From contig NZ_PYMI01000001.1 in NCBI RefSeq assembly GCF_003025595.1, positions 1,178,001 through 1,242,000 of the forward strand: DNA of 64,000 nucleotides. Reading direction: 5' to 3'. Numbering within the stretch: the first letter of the stretch is position 1; every line of letters starts with the position of its first letter. Positions 35,474 to 46,750 of this stretch are shown piece by piece. The notes beneath the pieces are model-generated. The model did no database searches and was not told the DNA's origin. It saw only the letters and a list, made by a program, of their open reading frames with translations. Both the position numbers and the translations under genes were made by a program. The stretch is from Photobacterium ganghwense (GTDB lineage Bacteria; Pseudomonadota; Gammaproteobacteria; Enterobacterales; Vibrionaceae).

Positions 35474-36352
35474 ATGAAATATGCTTTAGGCCCCCTTCTG
35501 TATTTCTGGCCGCAAACCGATGTTGAGGCGTTCTACCAACAGGCGAAAGACAGCACAGCGGAGATTATCTATCTGGGAGAAACCGTCTGCTCCAAGCGAC
35601 GGGAGATGAAACCGGCGCACTGGCTGGCGATAGCCAAAGAACTGGCTGCTGGTGGCAAACAGGTGGTGTTGTCAACCATGGCGCTGCTGGAAGCCCCCAG
35701 CGAAGTGAATATCATGAAGAAGTATGTCGACAACGGCGATTTCATGATTGAAGCCAATGACGTTTCTGCCATTCAGCTCGCTCATCAAAGCAAGGTGCCC
35801 TTTGTGGTCGGCCCTGCGGTGAACTGCTACAACGCCCAGACGCTAAAACTGTTTCTGGATAAAGGCATGGTACGCTGGTGTATGCCGGTCGAGCTGTCCC
35901 GCGAGTGGCTGCAGAATGTGCTCACCGACTGTGACACGCTGGGGATCCGCCATCAGTTTGAAACGGAAGTGTTCAGCTACGGCTACCTGCCGCTGGCCTA
36001 CTCTGCCCGCTGCTTCACCGCCCGTGCCGAAGACCGCGCCAAAGATGACTGTGAAACCTGCTGTATCAAGTACCCGAATGGAATTACGGTACACAGCCAG
36101 GAGTCCCAGAAAGTCTTCACCCTGAACGGTATCCAGACCCAGTCCGGCTATTGTTATAACCTGATCAACGATCAGGCGGGCATGGACGGCTTGGTTGATG
36201 TGATTCGCCTCAGCCCGCTCGGAGTCGATACCCTGGCAACGGTTGACCAATTCAGGGCCAACCGTCAGGGCGAGAGCCGCTATCCGCTGGAAGACGGCCA
36301 TCACTGTAACGGTTACTGGCATAATCTGGCTGGCCTGACGATTCAGGACTGA
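35474..36352 (+). CDS. ubiV: Ubiquinone biosynthesis protein UbiV (U32 family)
   Basis: 292 aa. GETVCSKRREMKPAHW and, further on, AYSARCFTARAEDRAKDDCE with TCCIKYP hold the cysteines expected for a 4Fe-4S cluster. ACAGGAGTCCACG is a good ribosome site. Partner of UbiU, 12 bp upstream, in anaerobic ubiquinone synthesis; the two are one operon ending in a clear terminator. Confidence 0.95.
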   Translation: MKYALGPLLYFWPQTDVEAFYQQAKDSTAEIIYLGETVCSKRREMKPAHWLAIAKELAAGGKQVVLSTMALLEAPSEVNIMKKYVDNGDFMIEANDVSAIQLAHQSKVPFVVGPAVNCYNAQTLKLFLDKGMVRWCMPVELSREWLQNVLTDCDTLGIRHQFETEVFSYGYLPLAYSARCFTARAEDRAKDDCETCCIKYPNGITVHSQESQKVFTLNGIQTQSGYCYNLINDQAGMDGLVDVIRLSPLGVDTLATVDQFRANRQGESRYPLEDGHHCNGYWHNLAGLTIQD

Positions 36353-36364
36353 GCCAAGCAGAAA

Positions 36365-36395
36365 CAAAAAGCCGCGAGAGATCGCGGCTTTTTGT
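36365..36395. terminator. Terminator of ubiUV, likely bidirectional
   Basis: AAAAAGCCGCG / CGCGGCTTTTT around GAGAGAT, just after the ubiV stop and facing convergent nlpI. Confidence 0.9.
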
Positions 36396-36469
36396 TTGCT
36401 TAAGATTTTTACTGTCTTAGCAGGTTCCAATCCGGGCTGTGGCGTGACCTGACGGCGACTCAGCGTTCG

Positions 36470-37375
36470 TCAGGAGTCTTCGTCTTCAGCCGGAATCATC
36501 GGTGTCTCACGCCGCGCTTCTGCCGTCAGGCGGCTCAGCTCCAGCGTGGCAAAACGGTGCTCGACAAACTCATACACATTGCCGGACAACGCCAGTTTAT
36601 AAAGCATCAGGGCTGAGGCGTAATCCTTGTTATGATGGTACACCTTACCCATGTAGAAATAGGCTTCGGTCAGACGCTCTGCCAACACCTCATTGTCTTC
36701 GCTTTCGGTGGTGATCTGTCCCAGGAACTCCCGTTCACTGATCTCCCCCAGATACAGGCGGACAATATGCCAGCCCCAGTCCTGCTTGTCCGCCGCGGCG
36801 TAACGCTGACGCAGCTTGTCCAACGCCTGCTGCTCATCCACTTCCAGCTCGACCAGATAGAGCCAGATCACCCGGTAAGGATCATTGATATCCTGCTGGT
36901 AATGGGCATTCAGATCTTCGCTGGCCAAATCATACCGGCCGCCATAATACAGGGCGATACCGCGGTTGCGCTGGGCAAACGGGTGGCGAATATTCAGCTC
37001 TAGCGTGGAGTCGAAGGCTTCATAGGCCGCATCAAAGTGGGCACTTTGGGTAAAATACACCCCGAGGATATTGAAGACATCCGGCTGATCCGGTTTAAGC
37101 GACAAGGATTGGTTAAAATCCAGGCGGGCCAGGTCGCGTAACCCCAGGCTGTCATGCAACAGGCCACGCTCATAATAAATCTGAGCCAGTGTATTACCGT
37201 CCAGATCATCGCGTCTGAGTAGCTGATCGATACGCGCCAGCTGAATTTGCTGTTGAATCGTCGGCTGAAAAGGAACTGCCATCGGCGGTTGAGTCCACTG
37301 CGACGGCGGTGACGAGCAGCCTGCCAGCATCATAGTGAATGCCAGGCACGCCAGTTTAATCCTATTTGCAATCAA
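36470..37375 (-). CDS. nlpI: Lipoprotein NlpI
   Basis: 301 aa. The signal peptide ends in lipobox LAGC (LACLAFTMMLAGCSSPPSQW), so it is an outer-membrane lipoprotein. TPR repeats follow (AQIYYERGLLHDSLGLRDLA, DVFNILGVYFTQSAHFDAAY, FAQRNRGIALYYGGRYDLAS). NlpI is an adaptor that brings the protease Prc to endopeptidases and scaffolds peptidoglycan hydrolases. The start seems to be TTG at 37375 with GGGAG 7 nt upstream; no ATG lies before the signal peptide. It follows pnp, as in other gammaproteobacteria. Confidence 0.93.
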   Translation of the reverse strand: MIANRIKLACLAFTMMLAGCSSPPSQWTQPPMAVPFQPTIQQQIQLARIDQLLRRDDLDGNTLAQIYYERGLLHDSLGLRDLARLDFNQSLSLKPDQPDVFNILGVYFTQSAHFDAAYEAFDSTLELNIRHPFAQRNRGIALYYGGRYDLASEDLNAHYQQDINDPYRVIWLYLVELEVDEQQALDKLRQRYAAADKQDWGWHIVRLYLGEISEREFLGQITTESEDNEVLAERLTEAYFYMGKVYHHNKDYASALMLYKLALSGNVYEFVEHRFATLELSRLTAEARRETPMIPAEDEDS

Positions 37376-37515
37376 TGCAGTTCTCCCTGGGTGAGACTTT
37401 ACTTATCTCTAGCATAATACCAAACGGTCCATGACGAAGGGCTTTACAGCAAAAGCCAGTGGGCCTCAGAGGCAAATCCCCGATAACCCAGCCCATGCCA
37501 TCGCCCATTTGGCCA

Positions 37516-37544
37516 GAATAAAAAAGGGGCTGAATAGCCCCTTT
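37516..37544 (-). terminator. Terminator of pnp
   Basis: AAAGGGGCT / AGCCCCTTT around GAAT; on the minus strand it is followed by TTTATTC after a T-run. It lies between pnp and nlpI. Confidence 0.85.
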
Positions 37545-37568
37545 ATATCATGCTTTTAACCAAAAACC

Positions 37569-39692
37569 TTAGGCTTCTGGCTGCTGTTCACCAGCAGGTG
37601 CAGCATTCTGGTCTTCCTGAGCTTCTTTCATGCTCAGACGGATACGACCCTGACGGTCGATTTCCAGAACTTTCACCTTCACTTCCTGACCCAGTTCCAG
37701 GTGATCTGCCACTTTCTCAATGCGCTCCTGAGAGATTTGAGAAATGTGAACCAGACCTTCTTTAGAACCAATCACAGAAACGAATGCACCGAAGTCAACA
37801 ATACGCATTACCTTACCGGTATAGATGCGGCCAACTTCAACATCAGCAGTGATTTCTTCGATACGACGGATAGCTTCTTTCGCAGCAGTACCTTCGGTCG
37901 CTGCGATCTTCACAGTACCGTCGTCTTCGATTTCAATCGTAGTACCAGTTTCTTCAGTCAGCGCACGAATCACAGCACCACCCTTACCGATCACATCTTT
38001 GATCTTCTCAGGGTTGATCTTCATGGTGTGGATACGTGGTGCGAACTCAGAGATATCATCACGTGGCGCGTTGATCGCCTGGTCCATCACGCTCAGGATG
38101 TGCGTACGCGCACCTCTCGCCTGATTCAGGGCGATTTGCATGATTTCTTTAGTGATACCTTCGATCTTGATATCCATCTGCAGGGCTGTTACGCCGTCAG
38201 CGGTACCCGCCACTTTAAAGTCCATGTCACCCAGGTGATCTTCGTCACCCAGAATGTCAGACAGAACCACAAAGTCTTCGCCTTCTTTAACCAGACCCAT
38301 TGCGATACCGGCTACAGAGGCTTTAATTGGCACACCCGCGTCCATCAGCGCCAGAGACGTACCACATACTGATGCCATTGAAGACGAACCGTTTGATTCA
38401 GTGATCTCAGACACAACACGTACTGTGTACGGGAACTCGTCAACAGAAGGCATTACTGCGGCAATACCACGCTTAGCCAGTTTACCGTGGCCGATTTCAC
38501 GACGCTTCGGAGAACCTACAAAGCCAGTCTCACCCACACAGTATGGAGGGAAGTTGTAGTGCAGCAGGAAGTGATCTTTACGCTCACCAGTCAGCTCGTC
38601 GATGATTTGCGCATCACGCTGTGTACCCAGAGTTGCCGTTACCAGCGCCTGTGTTTCACCACGGGTAAACAGAGATGAACCGTGAGTACGTGGCAGAACG
38701 CCAGTACGTACGTCCAGTGCACGAACCATGTCTTTTTCACGACCGTCGATACGTGGGTGGCCAGCGATAATGCGGCTACGTACCACTTTCTTCTCCAGAG
38801 AACCCAGCATGTCGCGGATTTCACGCTCGTCCAGAGTTTCGTCCTGCGCCAGCAGCGCTTCAACCACGTCGCCCTTGATCTGGCCAACTTGCTCGTAACG
38901 CGCCATTTTCTCAGTGATCTGGTAAGCGTCAGTCAGACGGGCTTCAGCCAGTTCAGCAACACGGGTTTTCAGCTCAGTGTTTTCAACCGGTGCAACCCAG
39001 TTCCACGCAGGCGTGTTCACTTCAGCTGCGAACTCTTTGATCGCGTTGATCACAACTTGTTGTTGGTCGTGACCGAACACAACCGCTTGCAGCATTTGCT
39101 CTTCACTCAGGCGGTCAGCTTCTGATTCAACCATCAGAACTGCGCTGTCAGTACCAGCAACAACCAGGTCCAGACGGCTTTGTGCTAGTTCAGTGTTGCT
39201 TGGGTTCAGAACCAGTTGGTCGTTGATGTAACCCACACGAGCAGCACCGATTGGACCGTTAAACGGAATACCAGAGATTGCCAGCGCCGCAGACGTTGCG
39301 ATCATAGTAATGATGTCTGGTTGTACATCTGGGTTTACAGAAACCACAGTTGCAATAACCTGAACTTCGTTTTTGAATGCATCTGGGAATAGCGGACGGA
39401 TTGGACGGTCAATCAGACGAGCAGTCAGTGTTTCGCCTTCTGATGGACGGCCTTCGCGTTTGAAGAAACCACCAGGGATTTTACCCGCAGCGTAAGTACG
39501 CTCTTGGTAGTTTACTGTCAGAGGGAAGAAGTCCTGGCCTTCAACAGCTTCTTTCTTGCCCACAACGCTGACGAATACAGAAGTATCGTCCATGCTCGCC
39601 ATCACAGCGGCAGTCGCCTGACGTGCCATAACGCCAGTTTCTAGAGTAACTGTGTGGTTACCGTACTGGAAAGTCTTTACGATAGGATTCAC
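37569..39692 (-). CDS. pnp: Polynucleotide phosphorylase PNPase
   Basis: 707 aa. Two RNase PH domains (early: [20 protein letters not shown]; second: [20 protein letters not shown] and [20 protein letters not shown]), then KH ([20 protein letters not shown]) and S1 ([20 protein letters not shown]). It is the 3'-5' phosphorolytic exonuclease of the degradosome. I start at GTG 39692, with AAGGAAATTCAC before it; the preceding open frame is leader. Downstream of rpsO, with a long RNase III-type hairpin in the leader that in E. coli is the site of PNPase autocontrol. Confidence 0.97.
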   Translation of the reverse strand: MNPIVKTFQYGNHTVTLETGVMARQATAAVMASMDDTSVFVSVVGKKEAVEGQDFFPLTVNYQERTYAAGKIPGGFFKREGRPSEGETLTARLIDRPIRPLFPDAFKNEVQVIATVVSVNPDVQPDIITMIATSAALAISGIPFNGPIGAARVGYINDQLVLNPSNTELAQSRLDLVVAGTDSAVLMVESEADRLSEEQMLQAVVFGHDQQQVVINAIKEFAAEVNTPAWNWVAPVENTELKTRVAELAEARLTDAYQITEKMARYEQVGQIKGDVVEALLAQDETLDEREIRDMLGSLEKKVVRSRIIAGHPRIDGREKDMVRALDVRTGVLPRTHGSSLFTRGETQALVTATLGTQRDAQIIDELTGERKDHFLLHYNFPPYCVGETGFVGSPKRREIGHGKLAKRGIAAVMPSVDEFPYTVRVVSEITESNGSSSMASVCGTSLALMDAGVPIKASVAGIAMGLVKEGEDFVVLSDILGDEDHLGDMDFKVAGTADGVTALQMDIKIEGITKEIMQIALNQARGARTHILSVMDQAINAPRDDISEFAPRIHTMKINPEKIKDVIGKGGAVIRALTEETGTTIEIEDDGTVKIAATEGTAAKEAIRRIEEITADVEVGRIYTGKVMRIVDFGAFVSVIGSKEGLVHISQISQERIEKVADHLELGQEVKVKVLEIDRQGRIRLSMKEAQEDQNAAPAGEQQPEA

Positions 39693-39798
39693 GTGAATTT
39701 CCTTAATATTATTCCGCTTTCTATTTGCGTCGATAAGTATATCTGACACAAGGAAAAGCGTCATGTGATGAAAGACACTTTACAGTAAATTCACGTAT

Positions 39799-39862
39799 CG
39801 CGACTAATGCGAAGCCACCCGCTCAAAACGTATCCAACGTGGGCAGACTCGCATTAGCCGCG
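39799..39862 (-). promoter_or_regulatory. pnp leader hairpin (RNase III site type)
   Basis: In the transcript, CGCGGCUAAUGCGA pairs with UCGCAUUAGUCGCG, 14 bp including one G-U, with an inner CCAC/GTGG pairing. It sits about 105 nt upstream of the pnp start. In E. coli a hairpin at this place is cut by RNase III, and PNPase then destabilises its own mRNA; the same role here is inferred. Confidence 0.75.
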
Positions 39863-39904
39863 ACCTTAGGGTCGACGAAAACGACTCGTGATTTCTATAA
39901 AGCG

Positions 39905-39940
39905 TAGAAAAAAGAAAGGAGCCTTAACGGCTCCTTTCCT
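39905..39940 (-). terminator. Terminator of rpsO
   Basis: GAAAGGAGCC / GGCTCCTTTC, 10 bp, then CTTTTTTC on the minus strand, 8 bp after the rpsO stop codon. Read-through into pnp is known in E. coli. Confidence 0.88.
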
Positions 39941-39948
39941 AAGCAATC

Positions 39949-40218
39949 TTAGCGACGCAGGCCCAGACGCTTAACTAGGTCTTGGTAGCGATCCAGATTC
40001 TTACCTTTTAGGTAATCCAGAAGCTTACGACGACGAGAAACCATGCGCAGCAGGCCACGACGGCTGTGGTGGTCGTGTTTGTGGTTAGCAAAGTGACCTT
40101 GAAGGTGGTTGATTTGTGCTGTTAGCAGTGCAACCTGAACTTCAGGAGAACCAGTGTCGTTTGCGCCTTGTGCGTATTCAGCAACGATTGCTGCTTTAGT
40201 TTCTGCATTCAGAGACAT
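39949..40218 (-). CDS. rpsO: 30S ribosomal protein uS15
   Basis: 89 aa, full length ([20 protein letters not shown], then [20 protein letters not shown]). Primary 16S rRNA-binding protein that nucleates the platform of the small subunit. TTAGGAATGAGTT precedes the ATG. It has its own strong promoter and terminator, with pnp downstream and truB upstream. Confidence 0.99.
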   Translation of the reverse strand: MSLNAETKAAIVAEYAQGANDTGSPEVQVALLTAQINHLQGHFANHKHDHHSRRGLLRMVSRRRKLLDYLKGKNLDRYQDLVKRLGLRR

Positions 40219-40290
40219 AACTCATTCCTAATAAAAAGGGTTTTAATTTGTGCCAGCCAATCTCTGATTCAGCCGACACCCGAAGCGCGG

Positions 40291-40319
40291 ATTATACTGG
40301 CAGCCACCGTGAACTACAA
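40291..40319 (-). promoter_or_regulatory. rpsO promoter
   Basis: On the minus strand TTGTAG and a perfect TATAAT are separated by 17 bp, about 75 bp upstream of the rpsO start. Confidence 0.75.
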
Positions 40320-40393
40320 GCAAATATTCCGGCCCTGCTGACAATATTCACAGGCCGTTCGCCCTGCTAAAAGCCCGACGTTCAGGGTGCCCG

Positions 40394-40432
40394 CGGATAA
40401 AGAAAAAGCGGAATCCCGAAGGTTTCCGCTTT
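40394..40432 (-). terminator. Terminator after truB
   Basis: AAAGCGGAA / TTCCGCTTT stem (40405-40432) followed on the minus strand by TTTTTCTTTAT. It closes the rimP–truB transcript. Confidence 0.8.
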
Positions 40433-40483
40433 GGTTCAGTCCGGTTACCAGCATCTCTGCCAGCCGCGCTTCAACATGGTAGC

Positions 40484-41434
40484 TTATTGGATGGTTTGCT
40501 TGTTTGCCATCACACGTTTCGGTGCCAGCATGCCTTCCCGGTCAATCACGCCAACGCCGATAAAATCGCGCTGTTGACCTACCGTGATGCGTACCTGCGT
40601 CCCTTCCGCCGGCACACGCCCCGCATTAACCGGGTTACCGTTCAGAATATAGACGGCCAGCGCCGGCAGGATGTTCACTTCAGGCAAGTCCTGAACCGCG
40701 GTATCCGTGGGCAGCAGAAGTTGATCCAGCACTTCACTTGGCACCACATCATCCGCTTTGGCCTGCTCCAGCATCGCTTCCAGCTGTTCCAGGGTAACCA
40801 TGCGCTCAACCGGGAAGTTCGACACTCCGGTCCGGCGCAGGAAAGTTACGTGCGCGCCGCAACCAAGCATTTCGCCCAGATCATCAACGATGGTACGGAT
40901 GTACGTCCCTTTCGAGACATGCAGCTCCATTTCCACCTCGTTGTTGCTAAAGCGCAGCAGTTCAACCGAATACACGGTGATCTTGCGGGCTTCACGCGGT
41001 ACTTCAATGCCTTCACGGGCATATTCATACAGCTTACGGCCCTGGTACTTCAGTGCCGAGTACATCGACGGTACCTGATCCGTGGTGCCACGGAATTTGG
41101 CAATGCAGCGTTCCAGCTGACCGCGGTCGACTTTCACTTCACGCGTCTGCACCACTTCACCGTCCGAGTCAGACGTGTCGGTCCGCTCACCCAGTTTGGC
41201 AATAACACGGTAGCGTTTGTCAGAGTCCAGCAGGAACTGAGAAAACTTGGTTGCTTCACCAAAACAAATTGGCAGCATCCCGGTTGCCAGCGGATCCAGC
41301 GCCCCGGTATGGCCGGCTTTTTCCGCGAAGAAGATACGCTTCACTTTCTGCAGCGCATCGTTTGAACTGATCCCGGTTGGTTTGTCCAGCAGGATCACCC
41401 CGTCAACCGGACGCCCCTTACGACGACGTGCCAT
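40484..41434 (-). CDS. truB: tRNA pseudouridine-55 synthase TruB
   Basis: 316 aa. [20 protein letters not shown] and [20 protein letters not shown], which includes the catalytic Asp (GALDPLATG), are diagnostic. It makes pseudouridine 55 in the T loop of all tRNAs. The start lies 3 bp after the rbfA stop, with GAGGAGTAACTG as ribosome site, so translation is coupled. Confidence 0.98.
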   Translation of the reverse strand: MARRRKGRPVDGVILLDKPTGISSNDALQKVKRIFFAEKAGHTGALDPLATGMLPICFGEATKFSQFLLDSDKRYRVIAKLGERTDTSDSDGEVVQTREVKVDRGQLERCIAKFRGTTDQVPSMYSALKYQGRKLYEYAREGIEVPREARKITVYSVELLRFSNNEVEMELHVSKGTYIRTIVDDLGEMLGCGAHVTFLRRTGVSNFPVERMVTLEQLEAMLEQAKADDVVPSEVLDQLLLPTDTAVQDLPEVNILPALAVYILNGNPVNAGRVPAEGTQVRITVGQQRDFIGVGVIDREGMLAPKRVMANKQTIQ

Positions 41435-41437
41435 CAG

Positions 41438-41836
41438 TTACTCCTCGTCTTCCTCGCGTGGGCTATTGCCACGGCGGTCTTCATCATCACGGACCGCTTT
41501 TGTTACCAGGTTCGAGATACGCATACCTTCAGTCAGTGACTTATCGAAAATGAAGTTCAGTTCCGGCGTGACGCGCAGGCGGATTTGCTTACCCAGCAGC
41601 GAACGGATGTACGGCGCCATTTCGCGCAGTGCTTCCAGGCTGTCTTCTGCTGTTTGCTCACCCACCGTCAGGAAGGTTACGTACACTTTTGCGTAACCCA
41701 TATCACGGGAAACGTCGACGCTGGAGATGGTGGCCATGCCAATACGTGGGTCTTTGATCTCGCGTTGCAGGATCACCGCCAGCTCTTTTTGCAGCTGCTG
41801 AGCAACACGCTGAGTACGGCTAAATTCTTTAGACAT
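41438..41836 (-). CDS. rbfA: Ribosome-binding factor A
   Basis: 132 aa, KH-like fold ([40 protein letters not shown]). It assists late maturation of the 30S subunit and cold adaptation. The acidic tail ([16 protein letters not shown]) is usual. AAGAGAGGAAAAGA precedes the ATG. It follows infB across a short gap holding a UUCG hairpin. Confidence 0.98.
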   Translation of the reverse strand: MSKEFSRTQRVAQQLQKELAVILQREIKDPRIGMATISSVDVSRDMGYAKVYVTFLTVGEQTAEDSLEALREMAPYIRSLLGKQIRLRVTPELNFIFDKSLTEGMRISNLVTKAVRDDEDRRGNSPREEDEE

Positions 41837-41865
41837 TCTTTTCCTCTCTTAGAGAACAGGCTCTT

Positions 41866-41893
41866 GAAAGAATGGGGAGCCGAAGCTCCCCAT
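41866..41893 (-). terminator. Hairpin with UUCG loop between infB and rbfA
   Basis: On the minus strand ATGGGGAGC-TTCG-GCTCCCCAT, a 9-bp stem with an extra-stable cUUCGg tetraloop, followed by TCTTTC. With such a short T-tract it may be a weak terminator or an mRNA-stabilising or processing hairpin. Confidence 0.6.
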
Positions 41894-41934
41894 GGATATT
41901 ATGTAAACCTTTTAGCAGGTTACAGCCTTGAGGA

Positions 41935-44691
41935 TTAGTCAAGGGTACGCTGAATCTCAATGATTTCGTAAACTTCGATCTGGTCACCAACGCGAACATC
42001 ATTGTAGTTCTTAACGCCGATACCACATTCGTAGCCGTTCTTCACTTCGCTCACGTCATCTTTGAAGCGACGCAGAGATTCCAGTTCACCTTCGTAGATA
42101 ACCACGTTATCACGCAGAACGCGGATTGGGTTATTACGCTTGATGGTACCTTCAGTAACCATACAGCCTGCAATAGCGCCCAGTTTCGGTGACTTGAACA
42201 CGTCACGAACTTCAGCCAGACCAATGATTTCCTGCTTGAACTCAGGTGACAGCATACCGCTCATCGCCGCTTTCACTTCGTCGATCAGCTGGTAGATGAT
42301 TGAGTAGTAACGCAGATCCAGGTTCTCAGTTTCAATCGTCTTACGTGCAGAAGCATCAGCACGCACGTTGAAGCCCAGGACGATTGCGTTAGACGCAGCA
42401 GCCAGTACGGCGTCAGTTTCAGTGATACCACCTACACCTGAACCTACGATGTTCACTTTCACTTCGTCGGTAGACAGTTTGCGTAGTGAGTCAGCGATTG
42501 CTTCCACAGAACCCTGTACGTCAGCTTTCAGTACCACATTCAGTTCAGCAACTTCACCGGCAGCCATGTTGGCAAACATGTTTTCCAGTTTCGCTTTCTG
42601 CTGGCGAGCCAGTTTAACGTCACGGAATTTGCCTTGGCGGTACATTGCAACTTCACGCGCTTTACGCTCGTCACGTACAACTGTCGCTTCGTCACCGGCA
42701 GACGGTACGCCTGACAGACCTAGGATCTCAACTGGGATAGATGGACCAGCAGATTCGATCTCCTGACCACGCTCATCACGCATCGCACGAACACGGCCAT
42801 GCTCCAGACCACACAGAACGATATCGCCCTTGCACAGGGTACCTTCCTGTACCAGAACTGTCGCTACCGGACCGCGGCCTTTATCAAGACGTGATTCAAC
42901 AACCACACCTTTCGCCATGCCTTCAGCAACTGCTGTTAGTTCAAGAACTTCAGCTTGAAGTAGGATTGCTTCTAGCAGACCGTCGATGTTCGTACCCTGC
43001 TTCGCAGAGATGTGAACGAAGATGTTCTCACCGCCCCATTCTTCTGGGATAACGTCGTACTGAGCAAGCTCGTTCTTCACGTTATCTGGGTTCGCATCTT
43101 CTTTGTCGATCTTGTTCACGGCAACAATCAGAGGTACGCCAGCCGCTTTCGCGTGCTGAATCGCTTCGATTGTCTGTGGCATTACGCCATCGTCTGCTGC
43201 TACAACAAGAACAACGATATCCGTTGCCTGAGCACCACGAGCACGCATTGCGGTAAACGCGGCGTGTCCCGGAGTATCCAGGAAGGTGATCATGCCGTTG
43301 TCGGTTTCAACATGGTATGCACCGATGTGCTGGGTAATACCACCGGCTTCGCCCGCAGCAACGTGTGCTTTACGGATGTAGTCAAGCGTAGACGTTTTAC
43401 CGTGGTCAACGTGACCCATGATGGTAACAACTGGCGCACGAGGAACAGTAGCCAGGTTCTCATCACGATCAGACAGTACCGCTTCTTCCAGCTCGTTTTC
43501 TTTACGCAGGATAACCTTGTGACCCATTTCTTCAGCAACCAGTGCAGCGGTTTCCTGATCGATCACTTGGTTGATGGTTGCCATCGCACCCATCTTCATC
43601 ATCACTTTGATAACTTCAGCAGCTTTTACCGCCATCTTGTTAGCAAGTTCTGACACAACGATTGTTTCGCCGATAACAACGTCTGACTTAGCGACAGTCG
43701 CTGTCTTGTCGAAGCCGTGCTGCATTGAGGTTGGCTTAGCCAGCTGCTGCTTGCCACGGCCACGAGGGGCACGGCCACCACGAGGGGCGCGTTCTTCTTG
43801 CTGCTTAGCACCGCTCGGCTTTTTCTTCTTGCGGCGGCGTGCTTGTTCTTCTTTACGATCTTGCTCGTCTTCAGCCGCACGTGCGTAACTGGACGTCGTA
43901 GTATGGTAGTCGTCTTTATCCATATTACCTGCATTCTGGTCAGGTTTTGACCAGTTCTTTTCATTCATTTCTGCCATCTTGCGTGCCTCTTCTAGCTGAC
44001 GCTGACTCTCTTCTTCGGCTTTACGCTTGGCTTCCTCTTCCCGGCGACGTTGGAGCGCCTCGGCTTCTTTCTTAGCCTGTTCATCAGCGGCGGCGCGTTT
44101 GGCTTTTTCTTCAACCAGACGCTTATCATCAGCTTCACGCTTCAGCTTTTCCTCAGCTTTGCGTTCAGCATTGAGTTCTGACTCTTGCTTAGCTTTTTCT
44201 TCAGCTAGGCGTTTCTCTTCCTCAGCGCGCTGTGCAGCCAGCTCAGCATCACGCTTAGCTTGCTCCTCAGCTTCACGTTTCGCGGCTTCTTCCGTTGCAC
44301 GTTTAGCTGCTTCTTCTGCCTCACGCTGGGCGGCTTCATCCGCCTGGCGCTTCGCTTCTTCCGCGGCACGCTGTTCTTCTTCAAGAGCAGAACGTTTAAC
44401 ATAGGTACGCTTTTTACGCACTTCTACCTGAACACTTTTATTCTTGCCACCAGAGCCCGAAACACTCAGAGTGCTTCGGGTCTTACGTTGCAAGGTAAGG
44501 CGTGTAGGAGCCTCGCCAGTACTGCTGCCACCATGTTCTTTTTTCAGGTGGGCCAGCAGCGACTGCTTTTCCTGTTGGCTTACGGTATCGTCAGCTTTTT
44601 TGCTGATACCTGCATCGGCAAACTGTTGAAGCAAACGGTCAATTTGCGTACCGATTTCCTCGGATAGTGCTTTAACTGTAACCTCTGACAT
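41935..44691 (-). CDS. infB: Translation initiation factor IF-2
   Basis: 918 aa. An N-terminal IF2N domain ([20 protein letters not shown]) is followed by a long Lys/Glu/Ala coiled-coil linker (residues ~95-245). Then come a second IF2N-like region ([20 protein letters not shown]), the G domain ([35 protein letters not shown]) and the C-terminal barrel domains. It places initiator tRNA on the 30S subunit and promotes subunit joining. GGGAGGAGCAGC is a strong ribosome site. An internal start for a shorter form, known in E. coli, is plausible but not shown. Confidence 0.98.
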   Translation of the reverse strand: MSEVTVKALSEEIGTQIDRLLQQFADAGISKKADDTVSQQEKQSLLAHLKKEHGGSSTGEAPTRLTLQRKTRSTLSVSGSGGKNKSVQVEVRKKRTYVKRSALEEEQRAAEEAKRQADEAAQREAEEAAKRATEEAAKREAEEQAKRDAELAAQRAEEEKRLAEEKAKQESELNAERKAEEKLKREADDKRLVEEKAKRAAADEQAKKEAEALQRRREEEAKRKAEEESQRQLEEARKMAEMNEKNWSKPDQNAGNMDKDDYHTTTSSYARAAEDEQDRKEEQARRRKKKKPSGAKQQEERAPRGGRAPRGRGKQQLAKPTSMQHGFDKTATVAKSDVVIGETIVVSELANKMAVKAAEVIKVMMKMGAMATINQVIDQETAALVAEEMGHKVILRKENELEEAVLSDRDENLATVPRAPVVTIMGHVDHGKTSTLDYIRKAHVAAGEAGGITQHIGAYHVETDNGMITFLDTPGHAAFTAMRARGAQATDIVVLVVAADDGVMPQTIEAIQHAKAAGVPLIVAVNKIDKEDANPDNVKNELAQYDVIPEEWGGENIFVHISAKQGTNIDGLLEAILLQAEVLELTAVAEGMAKGVVVESRLDKGRGPVATVLVQEGTLCKGDIVLCGLEHGRVRAMRDERGQEIESAGPSIPVEILGLSGVPSAGDEATVVRDERKAREVAMYRQGKFRDVKLARQQKAKLENMFANMAAGEVAELNVVLKADVQGSVEAIADSLRKLSTDEVKVNIVGSGVGGITETDAVLAAASNAIVLGFNVRADASARKTIETENLDLRYYSIIYQLIDEVKAAMSGMLSPEFKQEIIGLAEVRDVFKSPKLGAIAGCMVTEGTIKRNNPIRVLRDNVVIYEGELESLRRFKDDVSEVKNGYECGIGVKNYNDVRVGDQIEVYEIIEIQRTLD

Positions 44692-44717
44692 GCTGCTCCT
44701 CCCTTGCGATTTATGAA

Positions 44718-46205
44718 TTATGCTTCGTCACTGAACCAGCAGATATTACGCGCTGCCATGATCAGCTCGCCGGCTCTCGCTTCATCGACACCATCGATAT
44801 CAATCAGATCGTCGGTACCCTGATCAGCCAGATCTTCCAGCGTGCGAACGCCTTTCGCGGCCAGTTTGAACGCCAATTCACGCTCCAGGCCTTCCAGACC
44901 CAGCAGGTCTTCGGCTGGTTCAGCACCTTCCAGTGCTTCTTCCTGAGCCAGAGCAAGCGTGGTCAGTGCTTCTTTTGCACGGTTACGCAGCTCTTCAACT
45001 GTTGCTTCATCCAGGCCTTCAACAGCCAGCAGTTCAGCAACTGGAACGTAAGCGATTTCTTCCAGCGTCGTGAAGCCTTCTTCAACCAGACCTGCGGCGA
45101 ATTCTTCATCGATATCCAGGTACTTAGTGAATACCTCGATAGATTCCTGAGCTTCTTCCTGGTGTTTCTTCTGAAGATCTTCCACTGTCATCACGTTCAG
45201 TTCCCAGCCAGTCAGCTGAGAAGCCAGACGTACGTTCTGACCGCTACGGCCGATAGCCTGCGCCAGGTTATCTTTCTCTACGGCGATATCCATGGTGTGG
45301 TTGTCTTCATCAACGATGATAGAACTCACTTCAGCAGGAGCCATAGCATTGATCACGAACTGTGCAGGGTTCTCATCCCACAGCACGATATCAATACGCT
45401 CGCCGCCCAGCTCACCAGACACAGCCTGAACACGTGCACCACGCATACCAACACACGCACCCACAGGGTCAATACGCTTGTCGTTGGTCTTCACGGCAAT
45501 TTTCGCACGAGAACCCGGATCGCGTGCCGCGCCCATCAGCTCAATCATCTCTTCGCCGATTTCTGGCACTTCGATGCGGAACAGTTCTGACAGCATTTCA
45601 GATTTAGAACGCGTCATGAACAACTGGAAGCCGCGCGCTTCTGGACGCACTGCGTACAGCAGACCACGAACACGGTCACCCGGACGGAAGTTTTCACGAG
45701 GCAGCTGATCTTCACGCAGAATCACAGCTTCAGCGTTGTTGCCAAGGTCAATGATAACAGCATCGCGGTTAACTTTCTTGACCACACCGGTAATTAGTTC
45801 ACCTTCGTTATCGATGAACTGTTCAACGACCTGTGCACGTTCTGCTTCGCGAACTTTCTGAACGATAACCTGCTTGGCTGTCTGAGTAGTGATACGGTCA
45901 AACGTTACAGATTCGATCTGCTCTTCAACGTAGTCACCCAGCTCGACGGTTTCGTCATCGTACTGAGCTGCTTCCAAAGTGATTTCCAGCGTAGGCTGAG
46001 TCACTTCGTCAACCGCTTTCCAGCGACGGAAAGTTTCGAACTCACCCGTTTTACGATCGATCGCAATACGAACGTCGATTTCAGCTTCGTATTTTTTCTT
46101 TGTTGCTGTTGCCAGCGCGATCTCTAGTGCTTCGAAGATACGCTCACGAGGAACAGCTTTTTCGTTGGATACCGCTTCAACGACAGCCAAGATTTCTTTG
46201 TTCAT
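44718..46205 (-). CDS. nusA: Transcription termination/antitermination protein NusA
   Basis: 495 aa. Domain order: N-terminal RNAP-binding domain, S1 ([20 protein letters not shown]), two KH domains ([40 protein letters not shown]), and two acidic C-terminal repeats, as in other gammaproteobacteria. It binds RNA polymerase to affect pausing, termination and antitermination. Between rimP (23 bp gap) and infB (26 bp gap) in the conserved operon. Confidence 0.98.
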   Translation of the reverse strand: MNKEILAVVEAVSNEKAVPRERIFEALEIALATATKKKYEAEIDVRIAIDRKTGEFETFRRWKAVDEVTQPTLEITLEAAQYDDETVELGDYVEEQIESVTFDRITTQTAKQVIVQKVREAERAQVVEQFIDNEGELITGVVKKVNRDAVIIDLGNNAEAVILREDQLPRENFRPGDRVRGLLYAVRPEARGFQLFMTRSKSEMLSELFRIEVPEIGEEMIELMGAARDPGSRAKIAVKTNDKRIDPVGACVGMRGARVQAVSGELGGERIDIVLWDENPAQFVINAMAPAEVSSIIVDEDNHTMDIAVEKDNLAQAIGRSGQNVRLASQLTGWELNVMTVEDLQKKHQEEAQESIEVFTKYLDIDEEFAAGLVEEGFTTLEEIAYVPVAELLAVEGLDEATVEELRNRAKEALTTLALAQEEALEGAEPAEDLLGLEGLERELAFKLAAKGVRTLEDLADQGTDDLIDIDGVDEARAGELIMAARNICWFSDEA

Positions 46206-46227
46206 TTCTAATGCCCCAATTTAGCGG

Positions 46228-46683
46228 TTAGAATTTTGGAACCAGGTTGGCTTTGGAAATATTGCTAAGTGCAAATGTTTCTTCATTGCCATCAACGTTT
46301 AACGTAACTAGCTCGCCATCAACGGCAACGATGTCACCTTTCCACTTACGACGGTTGCCCATCGCCATTTTCAATACCAGGCTGACCTCGTGGCCAATAA
46401 ATTGTTGGTAATGTGCGGCTTTAAATAGCGGCCTTTCCAGACCCGGGGAAGAAACCTCCAGGTTGTAAGCAACAGTAATTGGATCTTCAACATCCATTAC
46501 CGCACTGATCTGGCGGCTCACTTCGGCACAATCTTCTACTGTGATCCCGTTTTCGTGATCAATGTAGACACGCAGTGTCGAGTGTTCGCCTGCGCGGATA
46601 AATTCCAGACCCACCAGCTCGTAGCCTGTAGCCGTTACCGGCGCTTCAAGCAGTTCGGTCAATTGCATCTCTAAAGCTGTCAA
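46228..46683 (-). CDS. rimP: Ribosome maturation factor RimP
   Basis: 151 aa. [20 protein letters not shown] and [20 protein letters not shown] are the family signature. It assists 30S maturation. The start appears to be TTG at 46683, which aligns with the usual N-terminus ([16 protein letters not shown]) and has GGGGGG upstream; the next ATG is five codons inside. First protein gene of the operon after two tRNAs, with a terminator-like hairpin only 18 bp before its start. Confidence 0.95.
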   Translation of the reverse strand: MTALEMQLTELLEAPVTATGYELVGLEFIRAGEHSTLRVYIDHENGITVEDCAEVSRQISAVMDVEDPITVAYNLEVSSPGLERPLFKAAHYQQFIGHEVSLVLKMAMGNRRKWKGDIVAVDGELVTLNVDGNEETFALSNISKANLVPKF

Positions 46684-46700
46684 AACAACCCCCCGGAAAC

Positions 46701-46721
46701 AAAAAAAGGGCTATAAAGCCC
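46701..46721 (-). terminator. Terminator-like hairpin directly before rimP
   Basis: On the minus strand GGGCT-TTAT-AGCCC is followed by seven T, 18 nt from the rimP start codon. The stem is short (5 bp, GC-rich), so it may be a leaky attenuator for the nusA operon. Confidence 0.6.
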
Positions 46722-46750
46722 AGTAGATACCTGAATGGTCATATTTCAGA

